The translations under genes and the position numbers were made by a program. A stretch of DNA of 64,000 nucleotides from assembly GCF_011516635.5 (NCBI RefSeq), contig NZ_CP096255.1, positions 5,702,501 to 5,766,500 of the forward strand, in the 5' to 3' direction. Below are positions 27,650 through 35,260 of the stretch, in pieces (the stretch's first letter is position 1; every line of letters starts with the position of its first letter). The stretch comes from Bradyrhizobium barranii subsp. apii (GTDB lineage Bacteria > Pseudomonadota > Alphaproteobacteria > Rhizobiales > Xanthobacteraceae). Under the pieces are notes generated by a model that was given only the letters and a program-made list of their open reading frames with translations, made no database searches and was not told where the DNA came from.

Positions 27650-28471
27650 CTAGAAGCACAGCGTGGTGACGAGCTTGCCCTGCTTGTCCTTGATCGCATA
27701 GGGGCAGCGCAGCCGCTCCAGCGCCTTCTTGGCATCCTCGTCGCCGAGCGCAGCAGCGCGCTCGTAGTAGGTCTTTGCGGCGTCCTTGTCCTTGGCACCG
27801 CCGCGGCCTTCCTGCGCGAAGGCGCCCATCCGCTCCAGCGCGCCGGGATGGTTTTGCGCCGCCGCCTTCTCGAACATCGCGCGCGCCGCGACGTCGTCCT
27901 TCTCGCCGCCGTTGCCGTTGGAGAGCATCAGGCCAAGCTGGTACTGCGCCTCCGCGTTGGTCTCGGCCGCCCTGCCGAGCAGCGCGCGCGCCTGTGCGGG
28001 ATCGGCCGGCGCAGCACCGCCGGCGCCGCCGAGCGCGGCAAGATTGCTGACACCGCGAGGATTGCCGGCCTGCGCCGCCCGCTCGAACAGCTTGCGTGCT
28101 TGTGCTTCGTCTTTCGCGACACCGGAGCCGGTGCCGTAGGCGACGCCGAGCTCGACCATCGCCGCGCTCGATCCCTTGTCGGCCGCCTTGCGCCAGGCGG
28201 CGATCGCCTCCGCCGTCTGCCGCTTGGCGGCATAGGCGCGGCCGAGCGCGAACATCGCGCGCCGCGACGACGGTGCGGCCTGCTTGCAGAATTTGACGGC
28301 GGTCGCAATGTCGGATGCAGCAAGCTCCGTCACGCCCTTCACATCGGCCGGCTTGTCGGGATCGCTGGGATCGGCGGCCACCCGGTCGCACAGGACGAGA
28401 TCGGCCGATTGCGCGTGCGCCGATAACGGCGCTGCAAGCGTGAGGAGGATGGCAAGGAGACAAGTCCGCAT
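27650..28471 (-). CDS. Sel1-repeat secreted protein
   Basis: About 273 residues with a signal peptide (MRTCLLAILLTLAAPLSAHAQ). Four or more Sel1-like repeats follow: AMFALGRAYAAKRQTAEAIAAWRKAADKG, AMVELGVAYGTGSGVAKDEAQARKLFERAAQAG, AQYQLGLMLSNGNGG, and ALERMGAFAQEGRGGAKDKDAAKTYYERAAALG. Sel1 repeats are TPR-like scaffolds for protein contacts, often in the periplasm. A cysteine-containing tail (RCPYAIKDK, TTLCF) ends the protein. It is last in an apparent operon after a binding-protein-like gene (32 bp) and a GrlR-like gene. Confidence 0.88.
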   Translation of the reverse strand: MRTCLLAILLTLAAPLSAHAQSADLVLCDRVAADPSDPDKPADVKGVTELAASDIATAVKFCKQAAPSSRRAMFALGRAYAAKRQTAEAIAAWRKAADKGSSAAMVELGVAYGTGSGVAKDEAQARKLFERAAQAGNPRGVSNLAALGGAGGAAPADPAQARALLGRAAETNAEAQYQLGLMLSNGNGGEKDDVAARAMFEKAAAQNHPGALERMGAFAQEGRGGAKDKDAAKTYYERAAALGDEDAKKALERLRCPYAIKDKQGKLVTTLCF

Positions 28472-28503
28472 GGGCACCACGTTGCGTCTCTGCTCCGGCA
28501 AAT

Positions 28504-29187
28504 TCAAGGCTCGAGTCCCGATTGGCGCAGCACCGGGACGACCTCTGGCGATGCCAGATAGCGCAGCAGACGATCGGCCGCTTCGGCATGTCTGGCATTG
28601 GCCATGCGGCCGGCGGAAAACACGGCCGGTGTCTGCAAATCGTGCGGGATCGGGCCGACGACCTCGATGCCCTCGACCTGCTTCAGCTCGCTGATCTGCT
28701 GCACGGCGAGGTCAGCCTCGCCGCTGATGAGCCGCTCCGCCGTAAAGCCCTGCTCGACGATGGTGGCCTTGGCGTTGATCTCGGCTGCGATGCCCCATCG
28801 CTGGATCAATTGGGCGAAATAGACACCGCTCGCGCCCAGCCGCGAATAGGCGACGGATCGCGCCGCGAGCAGCGACTTGCGGAGCGCGGCTTCGCCGCCG
28901 ATATCGGGATGCGCCTGCCCTGCCCGCACGGCAATGCCGACGAAGGAGCGCGCCAGATCGGCTGCGCTATCTGCGGCCACGCGGCCCTCGCCGATCATCT
29001 CGTCGAGCCCCTCACGGGTGAGGATGATGAGATCGGCGGCCTCGCCGTCGCGTAGCCGTTTCAGCAATGCCAGGGTTGGCGCGAAGTCGGCATCGACATG
29101 GATGCCGTGGGCGGCCTCGAAGGCGGAGGACAGGCTGCGCATCGCGCCCATCAGGCCGAGCGTCGAGAGCATGCGAATTTTTTCCAT
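28504..29187 (-). CDS. Molybdate-type substrate-binding protein without a signal peptide
   Basis: A 227-residue protein of the ModA-like solute-binding fold: MLSTLGLMGAMRSLSSAFEAAHG, GEAADLIILTREGLDEMIGEG, and AVAYSR-type hinge, IVEQGFTAERLISGEADLAVQQISEL, RYLASPEVVPVLRQSGLEP. ModA-type proteins normally have a signal peptide; this one begins directly with the first strand, so it may act in the cytoplasm. It starts 18 bp after the GrlR-like stop and ends 32 bp before the Sel1 start. No transport genes adjoin. Ligand unknown. Confidence 0.82.
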   Translation of the reverse strand: MEKIRMLSTLGLMGAMRSLSSAFEAAHGIHVDADFAPTLALLKRLRDGEAADLIILTREGLDEMIGEGRVAADSAADLARSFVGIAVRAGQAHPDIGGEAALRKSLLAARSVAYSRLGASGVYFAQLIQRWGIAAEINAKATIVEQGFTAERLISGEADLAVQQISELKQVEGIEVVGPIPHDLQTPAVFSAGRMANARHAEAADRLLRYLASPEVVPVLRQSGLEP

Positions 29188-29205
29188 GGGCTATTCCTGT
29201 CGCGA

Positions 29206-29907
29206 TCAGGCGCGGTGCATCAGCTTGAGCGCGGCGGTCAGGCGCAGGCTGCGCTTGCCGGCGAGCGCCGTTGCCTCCAGCACCGCCTGCTCCGCGTCAT
29301 AGGTGCCGGAGAAACCGATGCCGACCTCACGGCCGCCGAAGATCGGATCGTCCTTGGCCGGCGTGTGCTCCTGGTTGAGGATCTGACCCTTCCAGCGCCC
29401 CTTGGCCGCGGTGTAGCTGCCGAGATAGTAGAACGAGGCATCGCCGCCGAGGATGCGGCCCTGGTTGAGCAACATCACGCCGGTCAGGCCGCCATCGACG
29501 CCGTCGAGCATGCGAAGGTGGATCGAATAGAGCCCGTCGGCGATGCCGGCCTCCCCGACGCCGCCCGCGATCGGCACCTCGTCTTCGGTGATCGGCGTCA
29601 TCACCGACTGGAAGGGCACGCCGGGCAGCTCTTTCAGCTCGCCCTTGAAGCGATAGAGATCGCCGTCGGCCCAGCCTTTCGCAAGCAAGGTCGCATCGTC
29701 GGTGCCGGCCATGGCGCGGTAGTTCGGGTCCGGGTTGTGGCGGACCGTCTTGATGACGATGTCGACGCCGGCTTCGGTCCTCGCATAGGTGCCGATATGA
29801 GCGAAGGCCGAATTGCCGCCGAGCATCTTGCCATTGCCGACATGCATCACGCTCCGGCCGACCGCGTCGCCGAGCTGAAATCGCACCTTGTAGAAGCCTT
29901 CAAACAC
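29206..29907 (-). CDS. GrlR-like protein with two tandem domains, second paralogue
   Basis: A 233-residue protein with the same plan as the gene at 22132. Domain one has FEGFYKVRFQLGDAVGRSV and GKMLGGNSAFAHIGTY; domain two has DGLYSIHLRMLDGVDGGLTGVM, GRILGGDASFYYLGSY, WKGQILNQEHTPA, GREVGIGFSGTYDAEQA and ALAGKRSLRL. The GTG start is typical of the two paralogues (GTG and TTG). It heads the apparent operon with the binding-protein-like and Sel1 genes. The role is unknown; the name refers only to fold similarity. Confidence 0.8.
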   Translation of the reverse strand: MFEGFYKVRFQLGDAVGRSVMHVGNGKMLGGNSAFAHIGTYARTEAGVDIVIKTVRHNPDPNYRAMAGTDDATLLAKGWADGDLYRFKGELKELPGVPFQSVMTPITEDEVPIAGGVGEAGIADGLYSIHLRMLDGVDGGLTGVMLLNQGRILGGDASFYYLGSYTAAKGRWKGQILNQEHTPAKDDPIFGGREVGIGFSGTYDAEQAVLEATALAGKRSLRLTAALKLMHRA

Positions 29908-30023
29908 CAGCCGTGTCCCCGGCCCCGCGCATCCCGGGGCATTCTATCCCGGTTTCGCCGGCGATGGACAGACTTCAAGCCGGCATGGCCGGCAGACCCA
30001 CAACAACGGCTGTCATCGGAATG

Positions 30024-30060
30024 CAAAAATCCGCCGGAGCCTTTTCGGCTCCGACGGATT
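30024..30060 (-). terminator. Rho-independent terminator, originally that of glnII
   Basis: On the minus strand TCCGTCGGAGCC-GAAA-AGGCTCCGGCGGA is followed by TTTTT. If the IS5-type element is removed, it lies 85-120 bp after the glnII stop. No other minus-strand gene ends nearby. Confidence 0.85.
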
Positions 30061-30108
30061 GAAGACCAACCCGGGCCAGCCCCCCGGCCCGGGCCGGGAG
30101 GATCTTAG

Positions 30109-31042
30109 AGTCTGTCCGGAAAGATTACCTTGGATTGCATAGCTTTCGCAGCATGAGTCGGATGGAGGCCAGCTTGAGAAAGGCGAGCGCCCTGTGATTG
30201 AAGCATTCCCAATCTTTGGACAGTCTTCGGCATCGCCCGAGCCAGGCAAAGGTACGCTCGACGATCCAGCGTTTGGGCAAGACGACGAAACGGTGAGCCT
30301 GATCGGAGCGTTTGACGATTTCGAGGTTCACGCGCTTCAGAGCGCTACGCAGCCCCTTCTGGAAATGTGGCCCTTGATATCCGCCGTCGGCGTAGAGCTT
30401 CAGAAGAAAGGGATAGAGGCCGAACAACGTTGCCATCAGGAGCACGCCGCCGTCGCGATCCTGGATGTCCGCCGCATGCACGATGGCGTGCATCAAGAGG
30501 CCTTGCGTGTCGACGAGAATGTGCCGCTTCTTGCCCTTGATCTTCTTGCCCGCGTCGTAGCCATGGAGATCATGAGGCCCCCTTTTTCAGCGCTTTTCAC
30601 GCTCTGGCTATCGATGATGGCGGCGGTGGGAGAAGCCTCGCGCTCGGCCCTTTCGCGACATTCGACATAGAGGGCGTGATGAATTTTATCGAGCGTGCCG
30701 TTCCAGCTCCACAGATCGAAGTAGCCATACAGCGTCGAGCGCGGCGGCAGGTCCTTGGGGATCGCGCGCCACTGGCAACCTGTGCTCAGGATGTACATCA
30801 GCCCGTTGGCAATCTCGCGCAGGTCCACCGTACGCTTGTTGCCGCCGCGCTTGGCCGGCGGGATGCGAGGCGCGATCAGCGCCCACTCCTCGTCGGTCAA
30901 GTCGCTCGGATAGCGCAGGCGGCTGCGGTCGTAGCGTGCACGGTTCTCGGTAGTCCACATTGGCGGCGCGTCCCCATCGAATCAGGCCGCTCACCTTGAA
31001 TCACAACCGATTCATTCGACTCAACATGTTTTGGAACAGACA
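30109..31042 (-). mobile_element. IS5-family (IS427-like) insertion sequence, 934 bp
   Basis: The left end AGTCTGTCCGGAAAG and the reversed right end TGTCTGTTCCAAAAC form an imperfect inverted repeat (GTCTGT and AAA shared). CTTAG occurs on both sides (30104-30108 and 31043-31047), seen as a target duplication. The right copy contains the TTA that reads as the TAA stop of glnII. Confidence 0.85.
30125..30960 (-). CDS. IS5-family transposase made by frameshifting (orfA/orfB)
   Basis: Two overlapping frames. The first (30960-30493) has the IS5 N-terminal domain (RYPSDLTDEEWALIAPRIPP, CQWRAIPKDLPPRSTLYGYF) and the first catalytic Asp in AAIIDSQSVKSAEKGG. The second supplies GYDAGKKIKGKKRHILVDTQG, the second Asp in LYADGGYQGP, and the Glu in PKRWIVERTFAWLGR. 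A -1 slip at AAAAAGGGGG (30578-30587) joins them into 278 residues. Programmed frameshifting is usual in the IS427 group, so this need not be a broken gene. Confidence 0.9.
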
Positions 31043-31043
31043 C

Positions 31044-32078
31044 TTAGGCCGCGGCCTTCTTGTCGGCCGGCACGGACGCGATCGTCTTCAGGATCTGCGA
31101 AGCGATCTGGTATGGGTCGCCCTGCGAGTTCGGACGGCGGTCTTCCAGATAGCCCTTGTAGCCGTTGTTGACGAAGGAGTGCGGAACGCGGATCGACGCG
31201 CCGCGATCGGCAACGCCGTAGCTGAACTTGTTCCACGGCGCGGTCTCGTGCTTGCCGGTCAGACGCTTGTCGTTGTCCGGGCCGTAGACGGCGATGTGGT
31301 CCATCAGGTTCTTGTCGAAGGCCGCCATCAGCGCCTCGAAGTACTCCTTGCCGCCGACCGTACGCATGTACTCGGTGGAGAAGTTGGCGTGCATGCCCGA
31401 GCCGTTCCAGTCGGTGTCGCCGAGCGGCTTGCAGTGGAACTCGATGTCGATGCCGTACTTTTCGGTCAGGCGCAGCATCAGGTAGCGGGCCATCCACATT
31501 TCGTCAGCGGCCTTCTTGGAGCCCTTGCCGAAGATCTGGAATTCCCACTGGCCCTTCGCGACTTCCGCGTTGATGCCTTCATGGTTGATGCCGGCAGCCA
31601 GGCAGAGGTCGAGATGCTCTTCGACGATCTTGCGGGCGACGTCGCCGACGTTCGAGAAGCCGACGCCGGTGTAGTACGGGCCCTGCGGCGCCGGATAGCC
31701 GGAGGCCGGGAAGCCGAGCGGACGGCCGTCCTTGTAGAAGAAGTATTCCTGCTCGAAGCCGAACCATGCGCCGGCGTCATCGAGGATGGTGGCGCGCTTG
31801 TTGGAGGCGTGCGGGGTCTTGCCATCGGGCATCATGACTTCGCACATCACGAGCACGCCGTTGGTGCGCGCGGCGTCCGGGAACACGGCGACCGGCTTCA
31901 GCACACAATCGGAGCTGTGGCCTTCGGCCTGCTGCGTGGAGGAGCCATCGAAGCCCCAGAGCGGAAGCTGCTCGAGCGTCGGGAACGACGCGAATTCCTT
32001 GATCTGTGTTTTGCCGCGCAAGTTCGGAGTCGGCGTATATCCGTCGAGCCAAATGTACTCGAGCTTATACTTGGTCAT
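31044..32078 (-). CDS. glnII: Glutamine synthetase type II (GSII)
   Basis: A 344-residue eukaryote-type glutamine synthetase, making glutamine from glutamate, ammonia and ATP. Landmarks are LEYIWLDGYTPTPNLRGKT, WGFDGSSTQQAEG, FGFEQEYFFYKDGRPLGFP, AGINHEGINAEVAKGQWEFQ, WNGSGMHANFSTE and ASIRVPHSF. Rhizobia and relatives carry this enzyme beside GSI and induce it under nitrogen limitation. The ATG at 32078 has AGAGAGG upstream. A sigma54 promoter lies 85-100 bp before the start. An IS5 element now begins directly after the stop. Confidence 0.97.
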   Translation of the reverse strand: MTKYKLEYIWLDGYTPTPNLRGKTQIKEFASFPTLEQLPLWGFDGSSTQQAEGHSSDCVLKPVAVFPDAARTNGVLVMCEVMMPDGKTPHASNKRATILDDAGAWFGFEQEYFFYKDGRPLGFPASGYPAPQGPYYTGVGFSNVGDVARKIVEEHLDLCLAAGINHEGINAEVAKGQWEFQIFGKGSKKAADEMWMARYLMLRLTEKYGIDIEFHCKPLGDTDWNGSGMHANFSTEYMRTVGGKEYFEALMAAFDKNLMDHIAVYGPDNDKRLTGKHETAPWNKFSYGVADRGASIRVPHSFVNNGYKGYLEDRRPNSQGDPYQIASQILKTIASVPADKKAAA

Positions 32079-32162
32079 TGAGCCTCTCTGTAGATGATGC
32101 GAAAGGTGGGGTTGAGAGCCCCCGCACGTTTGTACCCGGCCATCATCGGCCGACCCTCTACA

Positions 32163-32178
32163 AGCATTTTGCGTGCCA
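32163..32178 (-). promoter_or_regulatory. Sigma54 promoter of glnII
   Basis: On the minus strand TGGCACGCAAAATGCT matches the -24/-12 consensus TGGCACG-N4-TTGCW with the required GG and GC ten bases apart. The expected start is near 32152, giving a leader of about 74 nt. This agrees with NtrC-dependent control known for rhizobial glnII. Confidence 0.85.
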
Positions 32179-32348
32179 AAAGGCCGCAGCGCGGGAGGTT
32201 TTCCACCGCGGCCGGGATCGGCCCCCGACGGCAAACCGTCCCCGGCGGCGTGCGTCATAGCCGCGCACCTTCGCGTGAAGCTGCACTGCAAAAATCCCGC
32301 GGAAAACGCCTGATTCTGGAGCAGACGCACCGTTGCCGGAGGTTGCCG

Positions 32349-32450
32349 ATGAAACGCGCATCAACGTCCAGCAACTTTCGCAAAGTCCTGCGCCTCTGCC
32401 TAGCAACCTTTGGAATGGCCCAGGCGTTAGCCACCGACACGGTGCCTTAG
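32349..32450 (+). CDS. Candidate 33-aa peptide between glnII and the gstI-like gene
   Basis: An ATG preceded by CGGAGG at good spacing opens a 33-residue frame, basic at the N terminus (KRASTSSNFRKVLR) then hydrophobic (LCLATFGMAQALA), resembling a short signal sequence. No homologue is known to me. It may be a leader peptide or chance. Confidence 0.3.
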   Translation: MKRASTSSNFRKVLRLCLATFGMAQALATDTVP

Positions 32451-32614
32451 GGGGGTGCAGAGGGTCACCTGCCTACAGATTGGGCAGCAACTGATTTCCT
32501 TTTCAGCACTTTCCAATTCGGGATGCGCGGCCGATATGGGGAATCCAGTAACCACAATCGAACGAGTCGGGCGCACCATGGAGGCCAAGGCGCTTCGACC
32601 CAGGAGCAATCGCA

Positions 32615-32818
32615 ATGATGAATAATGGTCTGAATCACGGATCTGCAACGATCTACCAATTCCCTGTCGGGGGCCGCGCGGCTCTCGCCGGACGCCGCTA
32701 TGGCGACACCCGTCTTCCCGCCGATCATGCTTCGCTTCCTGCGAACGTCTCGATCTGCAGCGACAGCTGGTACCACCAGGATGCGGTCGACGAAGCAAAG
32801 CCCAAATGGGAACGCTAA
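32615..32818 (+). CDS. gstI: DUF2735 / GstI-like protein, probable translational inhibitor of glnII
   Basis: A 67-residue protein with the DUF2735 pattern: ATIYQFPVGGRAALAGRR, then a C-terminal SDSWYHQDAVDEAKPKWER. In Rhizobium a small protein of this kind, GstI, is encoded upstream of and divergently from glnII and represses glnII expression after transcription. The same position here, 537 bp from the glnII start, supports that role; the gene name is by family and location. The start ATG ATG is preceded by AGGAGCAATC. A strong terminator follows. Confidence 0.78.
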   Translation: MMNNGLNHGSATIYQFPVGGRAALAGRRYGDTRLPADHASLPANVSICSDSWYHQDAVDEAKPKWER

Positions 32819-32873
32819 TGTTTGTGTTTGGTATGATACCGCCGCGCGCGCGCAAGCGTCCGACGGAAGTTTG

Positions 32874-32910
32874 AAAAAGGGTCGAAACAACGAGGTTTCG
32901 GCCCTTTTTG
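32874..32910 (+). terminator. Terminator between convergent genes, probably bidirectional
   Basis: AAAAAGGGTCGAAAC and GTTTCGGCCCTTTTT form a stem with a 5-nt loop and runs of A before and T after, so it can act on both strands. It lies between the gstI-like gene and the MliC-like gene (stop at 32930). Confidence 0.88.
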
Positions 32911-32929
32911 ATTCCTGCTGGACTTCCGG

Positions 32930-33256
32930 TTAGAGCGCGGGCTTTTCGATCACCGTGCAGGAAGTGACCGGCCGCTTCAGATGCTGGACCGTGGTCGCTC
33001 CGGTCTTGCCGATCCTCAGTGTGATCCCTGCCCCCGAATAGCGGGTGCCAGAAAGCGCCAGCCGCTTCTTCAGCGTGACAGGTTCGCCGTCGATCTGGAG
33101 GAAGGCGCGTTTGTCATCGTCATAAAATCCCACGATGAACTGCGTACCATCGGCGCAGCGATAGGTCCGGAACGTCTGCGCGTCCGCCTGTCCCGCACCG
33201 ATAATTCCGCCCGACAGCATGGTGATCGCCAAAACAATGGCCTTGTGCCGGCTCAT
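32930..33256 (-). CDS. MliC-like lysozyme-inhibitor family protein
   Basis: A 108-residue precursor with a signal peptide (AIVLAITMLSGGIIGAGQADAQ). The mature domain TYRCADGTQFIVGFYDDDKRAFLQIDGEPVTL, SGTRYSGAGITLRI and the final KRPVTSC resembles the MliC/PliC beta-barrel with its conserved cysteine pair. Family members in the periplasm or outer membrane inhibit C-type lysozymes. No lipobox is seen, so it is likely soluble. The ATG follows AGGGGGC. Confidence 0.78.
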   Translation of the reverse strand: MSRHKAIVLAITMLSGGIIGAGQADAQTFRTYRCADGTQFIVGFYDDDKRAFLQIDGEPVTLKKRLALSGTRYSGAGITLRIGKTGATTVQHLKRPVTSCTVIEKPAL

Positions 33257-33325
33257 GATTGCCCCCTTGAATGCACTCAAGGACGCCGTAGTGCGTCCAG
33301 TGGAAACATAACCCAAGCTGATCTC

Positions 33326-34069
33326 ATGCCAGATTCCCCTGCCCGCCACCTCGCCCTGCAAGGCGCCAGCAATTTTCGCGACCTCGGCGGCTATCCGACT
33401 TCGGATGGCCGCACCACGCGCTGGCGCCACATCTTCCGCTCCAACCATCTCGGCCAGCTCACGCCCGCCGACGTCGAGATCGTCCGTGCGCTGGGCGTGC
33501 GCAGCGCCTTCGATTTTCGCGGCGTCGAGGAGCGCGCGGCCGGCGTCTGCGTCGTGAACGAGATCACCGTGCATTCGCTGCCGATCGAGCCGACGGTCGT
33601 CGCCGCGCTGCGCGCCGAGCTTGCTGAGGGCAGGCTCACCGCGCCGGTCGCGCTCGAGCTCATGCGGGAGTCCTACCGCAACTATGTCCGCCACAACACG
33701 CACAGTTTTCGCGCGCTGTTCGGCCATCTCCTGGAAGACCGCGCGCCGCTGGTGATCCACTGCACCGCCGGCAAGGACCGCACCGGCTTTGCAAGCGCGC
33801 TGATCCTGCATGCGCTCGGCGTGACCGACGAGGTCATTGCCGAGGACTACCTGTTGACCAACCAGCACTACAAGCGGGACGCATCGAACGCTTCCGATCT
33901 TCCCGCCGACGTCCTCGATACGATCGGCAGCGTCGAAGCCTCATATCTTGGTGCTGCCTTCGAGGCCGTCTCCAACGAATATGGCGATCTCGAAACCTAC
34001 TTGCGCGACGGCCTCAAGCTCGGCACACCGGAGCAAACGGCGCTGAAGGCGCGCTATCTGCAATCGTAA
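33326..34069 (+). CDS. Tyrosine phosphatase family protein (Y_phosphatase3)
   Basis: A 247-residue soluble protein. N-terminal NFRDLGGYPTSDGRTTRWRHIFRSNHL and the P-loop HCTAGKDRTG near residue 152 are diagnostic of the Y_phosphatase3 group, which includes lipid and protein phosphatases. The C-terminal helix region (VEASYLGAAFEAVSNEYG) is typical. The start at 33326 is an ATG without a strong ribosome-binding site. Same direction as the SDR gene, 23 bp apart, so probably cotranscribed. Confidence 0.9.
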   Translation: MPDSPARHLALQGASNFRDLGGYPTSDGRTTRWRHIFRSNHLGQLTPADVEIVRALGVRSAFDFRGVEERAAGVCVVNEITVHSLPIEPTVVAALRAELAEGRLTAPVALELMRESYRNYVRHNTHSFRALFGHLLEDRAPLVIHCTAGKDRTGFASALILHALGVTDEVIAEDYLLTNQHYKRDASNASDLPADVLDTIGSVEASYLGAAFEAVSNEYGDLETYLRDGLKLGTPEQTALKARYLQS

Positions 34070-34092
34070 GCGGCCGTGCCGGGAGAACGACG

Positions 34093-34773
34093 ATGCAAGG
34101 CAAGGTTCTGATCGTGACGGGCGCGCTCGGCGCACTTGGCAAGGTTGTCGCCGAGACAGCGTTGGCGCGCGGCGCGCGTGTGGCCGGCATCGATCACGCA
34201 CCCTCGCAGATGTCGGCAACGCCCGAGCGCATCGAGATCGGCGGCGTCGATCTGTCCGACCCAGCGCAAGCGAAGACGGCGGTCGAGGCGGCGGCAAAGC
34301 AGTTCGGCAGGCTGGATGCGCTGATCAACATCGCCGGCGGCTTCGCGTTCGAGACCGTGGGCGACGGCGACATCAAGACGTGGCAGCGCATGCATGCGCT
34401 CAACGTGCTGACGGCCCTCAACACCTCGCACGCGGCGCTGCCGCATCTCGCCGCATCCGGGGCCGGCCGCATCGTCAATATCGGCGCCATGGGCGCGCTT
34501 CAGGCAGGTTCCGGCATGGGCCCCTATGCGGCGTCGAAAGCCGGCGTGCATCGCCTCACCGAGGCGCTTGCCAACGAGTGGAAGGGCAAGGTGACCGTGA
34601 ATGCGGTGCTGCCGTCGATCATCGACACCAAGGCCAACCGCGCCGACATGCCGAAAGCGGATTTCTCCAAATGGGTGACACCGCAGGAACTCGCCGAGGT
34701 GATCCTCTTCCTCGCCAGCGAGGCCGCGAGCGGCGTCACCGGCGCGCTGATCCCGGTGAGCGGCCGGGTTTAG
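34093..34773 (+). CDS. SDR-family oxidoreductase lacking the usual catalytic serine
   Basis: A 226-residue short-chain dehydrogenase/reductase. The nucleotide site is VTGALGALGK, NIAGG is the NNAG-like motif, and the active site YAASK is intact. Thirteen residues before the Tyr, where serine is expected, the sequence reads IGAMGAL with alanine, a form I believe occurs in a subgroup of these proteins. GGGAGAACG precedes the ATG. The stop overlaps that of the convergent GrlR-like gene. Confidence 0.9.
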   Translation: MQGKVLIVTGALGALGKVVAETALARGARVAGIDHAPSQMSATPERIEIGGVDLSDPAQAKTAVEAAAKQFGRLDALINIAGGFAFETVGDGDIKTWQRMHALNVLTALNTSHAALPHLAASGAGRIVNIGAMGALQAGSGMGPYAASKAGVHRLTEALANEWKGKVTVNAVLPSIIDTKANRADMPKADFSKWVTPQELAEVILFLASEAASGVTGALIPVSGRV

Positions 34774-35117
34774 TCCGGCACCAATAGCCGCAGATCGCCT
34801 TTGAAGCGGATGCTCTGCTTGCCGGCGAGCGCGATGCCTTCGCCATAGGCGGTCTCGCCTGTGTAGGTGCCGCTGAAGCCAATAGTCACGACCTTGCGGC
34901 CCCACACCGGGCGCTCGTCGAACGAGGGCGAATGCTCCTCGTTGGTCAACTCGCCCTTCCACTTGCCGTCGGCCGAGGTGTAGCTGCCATAGGCGAAGAA
35001 AAATGAATCGCCGCCTCGCATGGTGCCGTCGCGCAGGACCATGACGCCCTGATTGCCGCCCTGGACGGCATCCAGCATCTCGATGCGAATGTGATAGAGG
35101 CCATTCCTGATCGTCAT
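34770..35117 (-). CDS. GrlR-like protein with a single domain, third paralogue
   Basis: About 115 residues: NGLYHIRIEMLDAVQGGNQGVMVLRDG, GGDSFFFAYGSYTSADGKWKGE, HSPSFDERPVWGRKVVTIGFSGTYTG, EGIALAGKQSIRF. It corresponds to the second domain of the two larger paralogues and is close to the size of E. coli GrlR. The start at 35117 gives the usual beginning (MTIRNGLY); a longer frame from 35192 is possible. Function unknown. Confidence 0.78.
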   Translation of the reverse strand: MTIRNGLYHIRIEMLDAVQGGNQGVMVLRDGTMRGGDSFFFAYGSYTSADGKWKGELTNEEHSPSFDERPVWGRKVVTIGFSGTYTGETAYGEGIALAGKQSIRFKGDLRLLVPD

Positions 35118-35260
35118 CTTCGTAAAGCGCCCGACTGTCCCGGTCGCAGGATAACCGCACCATCGGTTCCCGATCAAATGGCGCAGAGCCACAACTGCGT
35201 TCCGGGCTAAACTGGCCGCAACTGATTCTCGGATCGGAACGCAAGACCCGGACGCTTTCC

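Noticed and set aside
30125..30960. Calling the IS5-type transposase a pseudogene
   Set aside because: The two overlapping frames fit programmed -1 frameshifting at AAAAAGGGGG and all three catalytic acidic residues are present.
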